Shown in pieces: positions 1 to 5,245 of a DNA stretch of 11,287 nt. Made by a program: the position numbers and the translations under genes. This stretch comes from an uncultured Varibaculum sp. Lineage in GTDB: Bacteria; Actinomycetota; Actinomycetes; Actinomycetales; Actinomycetaceae. The DNA is taken from positions 1 to 11,287 of the forward strand of contig CAMYFZ010000060.1 in NCBI GenBank assembly GCA_947255165.1, in the 5' to 3' direction. The notes below the pieces were generated by a model. That model made no database searches. It saw only the letters and a program-made list of their open reading frames with translations, and had not been told where the DNA came from. Position 1 is the first letter of the stretch; every line of letters begins with the position of its first letter.

Positions 1-57
1 GGAGAAGAATGCAGGAGTACCAGTTGGACCGGGGTTCGATTCCCCGCGGCTCCACCA
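1..57 (+). ncRNA. ssrA: tmRNA (ssrA), 3' end only, cut by the window edge
   Basis: The segment carries a T-arm with five G-C-rich pairs around a TTCGATT loop, then an acceptor strand ending CGGCTCC-A-CCA. The encoded CCA and the GGCTCC acceptor strand (which leaves the G-U pair typical of tmRNA) fit ssrA better than an ordinary tRNA. tmRNA rescues stalled ribosomes by trans-translation. The 5' half, including the tag reading frame, lies left of the window, so the assignment rests on the 3' domain only. A tRNA with the same acceptor strand is the alternative. Confidence 0.78.
32..54 (+). repeat. Probable attachment-site core in the tmRNA 3' end
   Basis: These 23 bases, from the T-stem through the discriminator base, recur exactly on the opposite strand at 3418-3440. 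The stretch from T-loop to 3' end is the usual crossover target of tyrosine integrases that use tmRNA or tRNA genes. No integrase gene is visible in the window. Confidence 0.6.
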
Positions 58-64
58 TTAGGAC

Positions 65-121
65 GCTCATTTTGATACAAAGCTTGGCCTGGCCGGGTGG
101 CGGGTCAGGATGAGCTTTTTT
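65..121 (+). terminator. Terminator downstream of tmRNA
   Basis: An outer stem GCTCAT (65-70) / ATGAGC (110-115) encloses a second G-C-rich stem (CCTGGCC with GGGTCAGG). It is followed directly by six T residues (116-121). It lies 8 bases after the tmRNA CCA, as expected for a rho-independent terminator of ssrA. Confidence 0.6.
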
Positions 122-940
122 GCTTGTTAGCGCGGGTTTCTGGCGGTTGGTGGGAATTGTGGTGGCCTCCCGGAAGCAGTGGTGACGCCGGTCGGGCGAC
201 TGCTGTATAGGATCTGATGGCTAGTTCGGCGGCGCTTCGGTGGTAACCGCTAAATTGTTTGACTTCCGCTAAAAAGTCTGGGGTGCCGTCAAAAGGTTCG
301 TAGAAATATTTATGATTCCTACGGAGGAGCATTCGGCCACAAGACCTGGCTTTCGAACCCATACCGAGGCAGCGCGTGGAAGTGCCCAAAGAACCTACGC
401 CAAGCGCAGCACCTACCCCACCAGTCGCCTGTAACAGACGGTCCTGCTTTCCAAGACGGCCAAGGCCACGCCAATGCTCGCCGGCCGACCGATACAGGTC
501 GTGCTTCACATCCCTGGCTTTATCGTGGTGCTGGAGGGTGGCTGCATGTTCATCAACGGTAGGCTCGGATTCGTGCTTCTCACCGATGTGAATGCCAACC
601 ATAATCTGGCGCAATACTTGAGCCCTGTCATGCGCGTCCGAGAACTATCGGTTGCAGGGCGTTGCTATCGAGTTCGAGAAGACTTGAGGTTCTCCTAGGA
701 GTTGGCGCAAGACGTGCCCTCTTCGTGGGGCATGAGGTAGCCCCAGCTCCTGCTGGTTTAGGGTCTGCTACACGTTTAGGTGGCAGTATCTATACAGTTT
801 CATGCCATCGATTGCAGGTCTTTACGCTACCTAGTTGGAAATCAGGTCTCCACAGGAGCCAAGCCACGACATTTCGAAACTGTGCCAAAGCTCACATCTA
901 GCGACTGCTTGCAGTGAGCATTTACAGCCGTAACCTATGG
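122..940. other. About 800 bases with no recognisable gene
   Basis: There is no convincing gene here. The longest open frame is on the - strand (614 to 105, 169 codons). It has no good ribosome site, and its upstream part has the Gly/Arg-rich composition of a frame shadow. Its last 70 codons are more protein-like (a region with KYFYEPFDGTPDF), so 105-350 may be the decayed C-terminal end of an unknown gene whose stop lies inside the tmRNA terminator. Several + strand frames of 60-80 codons lack ribosome sites. A palindrome CTCCTAGGAG lies near 691-700. The leader and promoter of the downstream peptide operon must lie toward the right end, but I could not place the promoter securely. Confidence 0.35.
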
Positions 941-955
941 TCTAGGAGGTGTATG

Positions 956-1096
956 ATGCGTTACATTTTGAGTTTGCAGCGTACCTCGACACTGGATCAG
1001 CGTGAGCTTGGTCGTGCGGGTCATGAGACTAGTAACTTGTCGAGGTTTTTCTGCTCGGGAGTTTCGTGGTTTGCCTGCCCTGGCAATCCATTGTAA
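956..1096 (+). CDS. Class III lanthipeptide (labyrinthopeptin/SapB-like) precursor 1
   Basis: This is a 46-residue peptide, below usual gene-calling limits. AGGAGG at 944-949 sits 6 bases before ATG 956; the ATG at 953 is too close to be the better start. The N-terminus begins MRYILSLQ, matching the ILxLQ-type leader motif recognised by class III (LanKC) synthetases. The C-terminal core SNLSRFFCSGVSWFAC holds two adjacent S-x2-S-x3-C motifs (residues 26-33 and 34-41). This spacing yields labionin or lanthionine rings in labyrinthopeptins and SapB. A tail PGNPL follows. The leader has no signal peptide. The second precursor follows 60 bases later with the same plan. No LanKC, protease or dedicated exporter is visible in the window, so modification would need enzymes from elsewhere. 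The motif match is seen directly; the product class is inferred from known families. Confidence 0.8.
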   Translation: MRYILSLQRTSTLDQRELGRAGHETSNLSRFFCSGVSWFACPGNPL

Positions 1097-1156
1097 ACGT
1101 ATAAACTTCTGTGGGCAATTGTAGAAAGAGCGAGCAATTGAGAGGAGGTGTTTAAA

Positions 1157-1282
1157 ATGCGTTTTGTTCTCGAACTTCATGAGCAGTTCGAAGTTAAAGA
1201 AGACACTACCAGGGGAAGCTCGAATCGGTCCTGGGCGTTCTGTTCTGGCTATAGCTTCTTCGTGTGCTCGTCACGGTCATGA
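1157..1282 (+). CDS. Class III lanthipeptide precursor 2, paralogue of precursor 1
   Basis: This is a 41-residue peptide with AGGAGG at 1143-1148, 8 bases before ATG 1157. The leader starts MRFVLELHEQFEV, aligned with MRYILSLQ of the first precursor (MR-aromatic-aliphatic-L). The core SNRSWAFCSGYSFFVC again has two S-x2-S-x3-C motifs, at residues 22-29 and 30-37, followed by SSRS. Across both peptides the core reads SNxSxxxCSGxSxxxC, so the Ser and Cys positions and SG are fixed while ring residues vary and stay hydrophobic or aromatic. That is what selection on ring topology would produce. Two-peptide systems and multiple precursors for one LanKC are both known in class III clusters. A strong hairpin lies just downstream, so it probably belongs to the same transcript as the membrane gene. 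Confidence 0.8.
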   Translation: MRFVLELHEQFEVKEDTTRGSSNRSWAFCSGYSFFVCSSRS

Positions 1283-1291
1283 CGACGAAAG

Positions 1292-1336
1292 GTTCGGGGG
1301 TATGCACCTGGTGAAGTGCATAACCCCCTTCTCGAA
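1292..1336 (+). terminator. Strong stem-loop after the precursor genes (attenuator or processing hairpin)
   Basis: A stem of GGGGGTATGCAC (1296-1307) with GTGCATAACCCCC (1316-1328), one bulged A/T base and an 8-base loop, can be extended by GTTCG/CGAAC. It is not followed by a T tract. It sits between the precursor peptides and the membrane gene. It may raise precursor over downstream expression by partial termination or 3'-end protection. Confidence 0.5.
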
Positions 1337-1366
1337 CTTCCACTTATTTATGAAAGGGGAAATGAG

Positions 1367-1723
1367 GTGCGCAAACGAGAGATTGTGTCACTCCTATTCA
1401 GTGCGTTCGCACTGTTTAACATCGTTTGGTGTATCGGGCGAAATGAATCCGTATTTTATATTGTGGGCTCCGTATTTCTGATCGCTTCTAGCTGTTGCTT
1501 CGTCCTTTTCCGGGTTTTCGACGACACTAAAACAGCTTTGGTGGTTGCCGGAAATATCTTATGTGCGGCCGGTTTGATTGTGTATTCGGCTACGGTGATG
1601 TATAAATCGATGCCGGATTTCTTGAATGACGGGATTGTTCTCGTCGGCATGCTTGCTACCATCGGCATCCTCTGGATGGTTGCATTTTTTGGAATCTTCA
1701 AAGATGACAAGCCGGTATCTTAG
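1367..1723 (+). CDS. Small four-helix membrane protein in the lanthipeptide operon, possibly immunity-related
   Basis: This 118-residue protein has about four hydrophobic segments: residues 5-23, 30-50, 59-80 and 90-110. Loops are short, and the C-terminus KDDKPVS is charged. I prefer the GTG at 1367 because GAAAGGGGA (1352-1360) precedes it by 6 bases; the in-frame ATG at 1316 lies inside the hairpin and has no ribosome site. I do not recognise the family. Its place 84 bases after the second precursor, on the same strand, suggests one operon. Small integral membrane proteins next to bacteriocin genes are often immunity proteins, but nothing in this sequence proves that. It lacks ABC-transporter or protease motifs. 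Confidence 0.6.
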   Translation: MRKREIVSLLFSAFALFNIVWCIGRNESVFYIVGSVFLIASSCCFVLFRVFDDTKTALVVAGNILCAAGLIVYSATVMYKSMPDFLNDGIVLVGMLATIGILWMVAFFGIFKDDKPVS

Positions 1724-1750
1724 ACTAGAATGAATGAGGTGAATGCAAAA

Positions 1751-1810
1751 ATGGCTTTTACATTAGCGTTGCACGCGGGTGTTTGGCCATTGGTCTTTAA
1801 TGGCGCTTAA
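1751..1810 (+). pseudogene. Start of a further operon gene, cut off by the IS remnant
   Basis: ATG 1751 is preceded by GAGGTG (1736-1741) at a spacing of 9, and 27 bases separate it from the stop of the membrane gene. It encodes MAFTLA before the frame runs into the truncated transposase at about 1766 and stops at 1808-1810. This looks like the first codons of the next gene in the operon, whose body was lost when the insertion-sequence remnant arrived. What it encoded cannot be told. Confidence 0.45.
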
Positions 1811-2281
1811 CGCTCCGGCTTGCCCGTCAGTTATAACCATTAAGGGTTCTGGTAAGCGTTTTAACAACTGTTTATAGGCGGTCTTGTTCTCTTGGTTGCA
1901 CCATTGCCAGGCAAGGACTTTACCACTGTTTATGGCGGTTAGAAGACACCAGCCGTAAGGCAGGTAGGTGCCATCTATTTGTATATAGTCATAGATTTGC
2001 CCAGTTGGTACGATTACCGGATCAACCCGCCAACACCAGTTAGTTCTTCGCTGCCAGGTAGAAGAAGAAACTTGCAGGTCACCTATAGCGTTTTTCCCGG
2101 TCAACCATTTAACGAACTGGTCTAGCTCGGCCTTTCTGGAAATATCTGGCCTGTTAACGCAATAGGAAGCCTCGCAATGAGTACACCTATAACGGATAGC
2201 GCCTTTGCTGGTTCTACCATTCTTCTTAACACCCACCCCGCCGCAGGTGGGACATTTTCTTCTGCTTGGTTTACGAGCCAT
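1763..2281 (-). pseudogene. IS1249-type (IS256 family) transposase, C-terminally truncated
   Basis: The 172 remaining residues match the N-terminal part of IS1249-like transposases. There is a zinc ribbon (CPTCGGVGVKKNGRTSKG, then RCTHC), a KWLTGK segment, then the first catalytic block with IQIDGTYLP and the second Asp in VITDGQAG. The reading ends at WPNTRVQR, exactly where the family continues with a CxxH-type segment and the rest of the DDE domain. The final catalytic Glu region is therefore missing and the product should be inactive. The upstream side (2282 to about 2437) probably retains one IS end. The other end is lost at the junction near 1766, inside the operon's next gene. Confidence 0.75.
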
Positions 2282-2583
2282 AAACCAAGCAAAACCCGCT
2301 GCCTAACACACCTCCAGCAAATGTCAAGCATGGTCGCAAAATAAGCCTAAAAAGCTAACCAAACCCTAAATTACGCACTACCACCAGCAAAAACAGCAAA
2401 ATAAAGACACAAAAAATGTTACTTAGCCCAAAAATAGCCCCACGACCTATGTTCAACATAGACCGTGGGGCAAGCTTTAGTAGTTCATAAGTTACCATAC
2501 GTTATCGCCTTCTTCAGACATGCTTGCTTGAATTAACTTTTGTTCTCGTCTTGGAGGAATCCATAAGATAGCCCTCAATCTAT
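2282..2583. other. Non-coding A+T-rich interval: IS end and terminator
   Basis: No gene is seen. The left part is the upstream region of the truncated transposase, including TTGACA followed by GGAGGT on the - strand. The terminal inverted repeat cannot be defined because its partner is lost. The - strand stretch starting near 2437 (GGGCTATTTTTGGG) is a candidate end. A terminator-like hairpin lies at 2438-2470. From 2471 to 2583 I see nothing. Confidence 0.4.
2438..2470 (-). terminator. Probable terminator of the 2584-3150 gene
   Basis: On the - strand CCCCACG and TATGTT pair with AACATA and CGTGGGG around a one-base centre, with a two-base internal mismatch. The sequence continues CTATTTTTGGG. 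The hairpin lies downstream of the stop of the - strand gene. The short T tract is present only on the - strand side. Confidence 0.55.
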
Positions 2584-3150
2584 TTACTGAGATCTTCGAA
2601 CCTTATTCTGTAACAGTTTCTGCAAAAATGGTTTAATGGAATTCAAGATTATTGCTGTTGCTTTCTTTTCCTGCTTCAAAGTTCTAGATCTTTTATTAAA
2701 CATATTCAGCATAAATTGGTAGTCTGCTTCTGGCTTATAAAAATTATATTGGGTTGGCTTGAACGCCCCTATCTCGTGCAGGTGCTTTAGAAGCTTTCTT
2801 GAAAAAAACTCTGAAGATAAAGTAAGGAAACTATTATTTTCGATAGCATGGAGCAATTTAAATAGTTGCTCCCTAACTGATGCTGTCTCATTAAGATCAG
2901 CTCGTTCGAATTTTTTTATACATGAGCTTCCTATCGGGTACAGCATATTCTCATTTATGCTATTCCTTATTGTGAACAAATAGCGAAGGTTTTGCTTTCC
3001 ACATATACATGATGCCTCAAGAGTCCCGTCTTCCTCACAGTCAAAAATCTCCCATTCAAGAGCAGCGCTTTCCCAGGTATCCGATTCAGAGCTATCAATT
3101 ACACGTTGTGTAAGATTTTGATAATATGCGCTATTTCTATTTGCTTTCAT
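2584..3150 (-). CDS. Cysteine-knuckle protein of unknown function, phage/plasmid-like
   Basis: The protein has 188 residues from the second in-frame ATG at 3150. That start has GGTGGGGA about 5 bases upstream; the upstream ATG (3180) has none at a usable distance. An N-terminal segment ending in FDCEEDG is followed by ASCICGKQNLRYLFTIRN and, about 17 residues later, PIGSSCIKKF. The CxC plus later Cys (Cys48, Cys50, Cys77) resemble a small zinc-binding knuckle seen in uncharacterised phage and mobile-element proteins. The C-terminal half is Lys-rich and predicted helical. Base composition is clearly more A+T-rich than the neighbours, a sign of horizontal transfer. It sits between an IS remnant and an att-like site, so it is probably island cargo. 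No function is assigned; a link to the retron is speculative. Confidence 0.6.
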   Translation of the reverse strand: MKANRNSAYYQNLTQRVIDSSESDTWESAALEWEIFDCEEDGTLEASCICGKQNLRYLFTIRNSINENMLYPIGSSCIKKFERADLNETASVREQLFKLLHAIENNSFLTLSSEFFSRKLLKHLHEIGAFKPTQYNFYKPEADYQFMLNMFNKRSRTLKQEKKATAIILNSIKPFLQKLLQNKVRRSQ

Positions 3151-3293
3151 GTATTCCCCACCGCTCACTGATTCCCTCATCTGATTATTTGCAGACCTCT
3201 AAATCTTTTTGAACACCCCTAAGCAGCCGCTCTTTTACAATCGTTAATTTGTATCAATTTCGGTATTATCATTTCTATGACGAACTCGAACGG

Positions 3294-3394
3294 CAAGCAA
3301 GTTTGCTTGTTAGTGAGAGTGAGGAAATAGTGCGCAACACGAAGTGTTGCTAGCACTATGCATCGAGGTCTCAGGTTTATCCTGGGGACTCGAT
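3294..3394. repeat. Cluster of three stem-loops beside the att-like site
   Basis: Three inverted repeats follow one another. CAAGCAA/TTGCTTG lies at 3294-3309. ATAGTGC-GCAACAC with GTGTTGC-GCACTAT lies at 3327-3359 (14 bp, loop GAA, two-base bulge). A 14-position imperfect stem lies at 3362-3394 around TTTAT, with ATCGAG/CTCGAT ends. The last is followed by ATATTTTG and could be a + strand terminator, though no + strand gene precedes it. A fourth dyad lies at 3471-3489. The density of dyads suggests a recombination or transfer site, or a structured RNA. Confidence 0.5.
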
Positions 3395-3417
3395 ATATTT
3401 TGAGCCCGGGAATCGAA

Positions 3418-3440
3418 TGGAGCCGCGGGGAATCGAACCC
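3418..3440 (-). repeat. Inverted copy of the tmRNA 3' end (att-like site)
   Basis: Read on the - strand, these 23 bases equal 32-54. Outside them similarity ends at once: the copy lacks a full T-stem on the 5' side and an encoded CCA, so it is not a working tmRNA or tRNA. A degenerate second copy (TTCGATTCCC then GGGCTC) follows directly at 3401-3417. The orientation is opposite to the ssrA copy, unlike the direct repeats left by simple integration. Confidence 0.65.
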
Positions 3441-3470
3441 GTGAGGGCTGGCGCGGGGAGGTCGCGAACG

Positions 3471-3489
3471 CGGGCTGAACGTTCGCCCG
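3471..3489. repeat. G-C-rich dyad next to the att-like site
   Basis: CGGGC-T-GAAC is followed without a loop by GTTC-GCCCG, giving nine pairs with one bulged base. It lies 30 bases from the att-like core and could be a binding site or a hairpin. No function can be assigned. Confidence 0.35.
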
Positions 3490-3560
3490 AAGCAGTAGGA
3501 TTTTTACGGTTACGGTCAAAATTATCGAACTTCTACCAAAATCGGGATTACGTGTAGTGG

Positions 3561-3588
3561 CCGCATTGAGATTCGGAAAGCAATGCGG
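3561..3588 (-). terminator. Hairpin just after the RT stop codon
   Basis: CCGCATTG and CAATGCGG form a perfect 8-bp stem with a 12-base loop, beginning 3 bases beyond the reverse-transcriptase stop. There is no T tract on the - strand, so termination is inferred from position only. Confidence 0.45.
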
Positions 3589-3591
3589 GGA

Positions 3592-4821
3592 TTATCGCGT
3601 TACTTCACCTATTGACAACGCCTTTTTCAAGTTTGTTTCCCGTGTTTCCCCGTACCAATAATCAATTCCTTTTGCAAAAGCGATTAATCCTTGCAGATGG
3701 TTTAGGAAACTCAATACTGGAGGCGGAGTGCCTTTGGCGTGCGCCACGTGTTGCTGGAGACCAAATTTAGCAATTCCGCGTATGTGGTAGTCAATATTTT
3801 TCTTAAACGCAGTATCCAGACGAACGCTGTCATCCACTTGCAAACCCAAAATCAGCTTCTTAGACCCAGGTGGCACCACCCTGGTTTTGCCTTGGTTTAA
3901 CCGGAAACCATGTTTTAGTACGGCCCGATTGACGTCACGGATGATTAAACCTGCTTGGCTGCGATCAAAATGTTCATAGTCAGGGCGCAGGGAGAAAAAC
4001 AAGTCATCACAGTAGCGCGAATATCTTAAACCGTTATCCAGCGCTAAAGACGTAAGCTCTTTATCGAGTTCCCCGGCACAGATATTGGCGATAATCCCTG
4101 ACGTAGGGGCTCCTTGCGGAAGTACCCCCCGAATGATCTTCCCCGCGTTGTCTCGATACCTTGGGTAGGGACCACCGCTGTTATCTGTTGATATTTCGAG
4201 CTTCGTGTAGTTGCGTGCCGCCGGGGTTATTTCGAACTTTTCGTTATATAGTGCCTGAATATTGCGTCTTAGATTTTTATCGGGCAGAAAAGTTGTCAGA
4301 CGCGCTAGTTCAAAAGCGACAAGCTCTTTATATCCAATAGCTCTAAAGAGTTCATATACCCGAGCCTCGGAAATTCCTCCGAAGAAGTCTTTGAGGTCGA
4401 ACTTAAGAAGCCACTTAGCGCCTGTATGCACGGCTGCGCAATCTTGAATTGAACGTCCCGGACGATACGCATAGGCGGCCGGGGAAACCATATCGTCGGT
4501 GAAGCAATGCCGCAGTATCCATCTCTGTAAACTTTTCAAACTGGAACTGGGTTCCGACAATATCCGCCTACCACCAGAATGCTTAGGGACACTGCGATAC
4601 TTGTAGTACAAGGGGGCTTTACGCAGCGGGGTAGTTTTATCGTGATCGAGCCAAATTTCTGCCGTATTGTGGCTGCTGATTGCTACATGTGCAGACGGAT
4701 ACAGAATCGATTCTTCTGGATTCTCTAGGTTATGCAAACGCAAAAGATGCCTAAGCGAGTTAATCTGCGCGGGCGCCACTTTTGCCGGTTTCACTATGGG
4801 GTTGAAAGGAGGAAGTTCCAT
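3592..4821 (-). CDS. Retron-type reverse transcriptase
   Basis: The 409-residue protein has the compact layout of retron RTs without an added endonuclease domain. Visible blocks are: YRSVPKHSGGRRIL and LKSLQRWIL (fingers, residues 75-104); AYRPGRSIQDCAAVH (119-132), like the NAxxH region of retron RTs; motif A FDLKDFF (141-147); motif B LPQGAPTSG (234-242); motif C YCDD (270-273); GFRLNQGKTR (305-314); LILGLQVDD (323-331); and a thumb with FLNHLQGLIAFAKGID (372-387). Odd points are Gly instead of Pro after PTS in motif B, YCDD instead of the usual YADD, and about 50 extra residues (182-232) before motif B. It is preceded by a retron-type ncRNA whose a2 arm overlaps codons 2-7. ATG 4821 has no clear ribosome site; GTG 4794 is a weak alternative. 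Retron RTs make branched RNA-linked DNA and serve in phage defence. No adjacent effector gene is evident. Confidence 0.88.
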   Translation of the reverse strand: MELPPFNPIVKPAKVAPAQINSLRHLLRLHNLENPEESILYPSAHVAISSHNTAEIWLDHDKTTPLRKAPLYYKYRSVPKHSGGRRILSEPSSSLKSLQRWILRHCFTDDMVSPAAYAYRPGRSIQDCAAVHTGAKWLLKFDLKDFFGGISEARVYELFRAIGYKELVAFELARLTTFLPDKNLRRNIQALYNEKFEITPAARNYTKLEISTDNSGGPYPRYRDNAGKIIRGVLPQGAPTSGIIANICAGELDKELTSLALDNGLRYSRYCDDLFFSLRPDYEHFDRSQAGLIIRDVNRAVLKHGFRLNQGKTRVVPPGSKKLILGLQVDDSVRLDTAFKKNIDYHIRGIAKFGLQQHVAHAKGTPPPVLSFLNHLQGLIAFAKGIDYWYGETRETNLKKALSIGEVTR

Positions 4822-4986
4822 AACGATCTACTGTCAGCCTAGGGCTTTCTTTTGCCACGACGTGGCAAATTCCATGTCAATCTGTAAACCAATGACAGGG
4901 TAATCCCCTGCCGTCCTGATTGACAGAGGCACGCAAATCGCGTGCCTTCATCACTAGAGCCGTCGGTGACTCCCTCCTTTCAACCC
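4799..4986 (-). ncRNA. Retron msr-msd non-coding RNA
   Basis: On the - strand the segment starts with an 18-base a1 arm (4969-4986, containing GAAAGGAGGGAG) and ends with the matching a2 arm (4799-4816, CTTCCTCCTTTC). Pairing is continuous with a single G-U. Between them lie GGCACGC/GCGTGCC (4928-4946, loop GATTT), a long arm TGTCAATC/GATTGACA (4918-4925 with 4875-4882) enclosing GGCAGGG/CCCTGTC (4894-4912), and TTTGCCACG/CGTGGCAAA (4851-4869). Both imperfect pairs are G-U only if the RNA is read from the - strand and would be A-C mismatches on the other strand, which supports a functional - strand RNA. At 188 bases the size fits retron ncRNAs. The msr/msd border and the branching G cannot be fixed by eye. 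Confidence 0.75.
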
Positions 4987-4991
4987 TGGCA

Positions 4992-4997
4992 ATTGTA
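4992..4997 (-). promoter_or_regulatory. Candidate -10 element of the retron
   Basis: TACAAT on the - strand lies 5 bases before the a1 arm, so transcription would begin at or next to the first base of a1. The -35 position (5015-5020, AAAAGA) is poor. An imperfect GATCC/GGATC dyad lies within the spacer. Confidence 0.4.
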
Positions 4998-5052
4998 TTG
5001 GATCCCGATGCGGATCTTTTGCCATATTTGTAAAGATACTCAGTGGGAATCT

Positions 5053-5075
5053 TTGCCGGAAGATATCTTCCGCAA
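5053..5075. terminator. Perfect palindrome downstream of the ABC operon
   Basis: GGAAGATATCTTCC (5058-5071) is a perfect 14-bp palindrome flanked by TTGCC and GCAA. It lies about 170 bases beyond the stop of the - strand permease gene. It may terminate that operon, or be a protein-binding site upstream of the retron. On the + strand side CTCTTTT follows. The rest of 4998-5245 shows no gene. Confidence 0.35.
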
Positions 5076-5245
5076 CTCTTTTAGCAGATCTATAGTAGGC
5101 GCGCTTGCTTTGTGAACAATATTTTCAAGGACCCCAGAACTGCGGTTATTAATATCGGAGCACCAGGCTTTATTATTCTCGGCAGTTGTCTGCAGCTTTG
5201 GGTGGCCCTCGGCTGGACGAGGTACACCCCACTGGATTCAAGGTT

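Noticed and set aside
105..614. 169-codon - strand frame
   Set aside because: It has no ribosome site, a Gly/Arg-rich upstream part and no recognisable family. Kept only as a possible decayed C-terminal relic in the description of 122-940.
1301..1481. Third precursor-like ORF starting at ATG 1301
   Set aside because: It starts inside the hairpin, lacks the leader and SxxSxxxC motifs, and overlaps the membrane gene in another frame.
3418..3490. Second functional tmRNA or tRNA gene
   Set aside because: Only the 3' core matches. The 5' half of the T-stem does not pair and there is no CCA or acceptor partner.
3310..3519. 69-codon - strand frame through the att-like site
   Set aside because: It is produced by reading through the tmRNA-like repeat (RVRFPAAP is a typical tRNA/tmRNA shadow) and has no gene signals.
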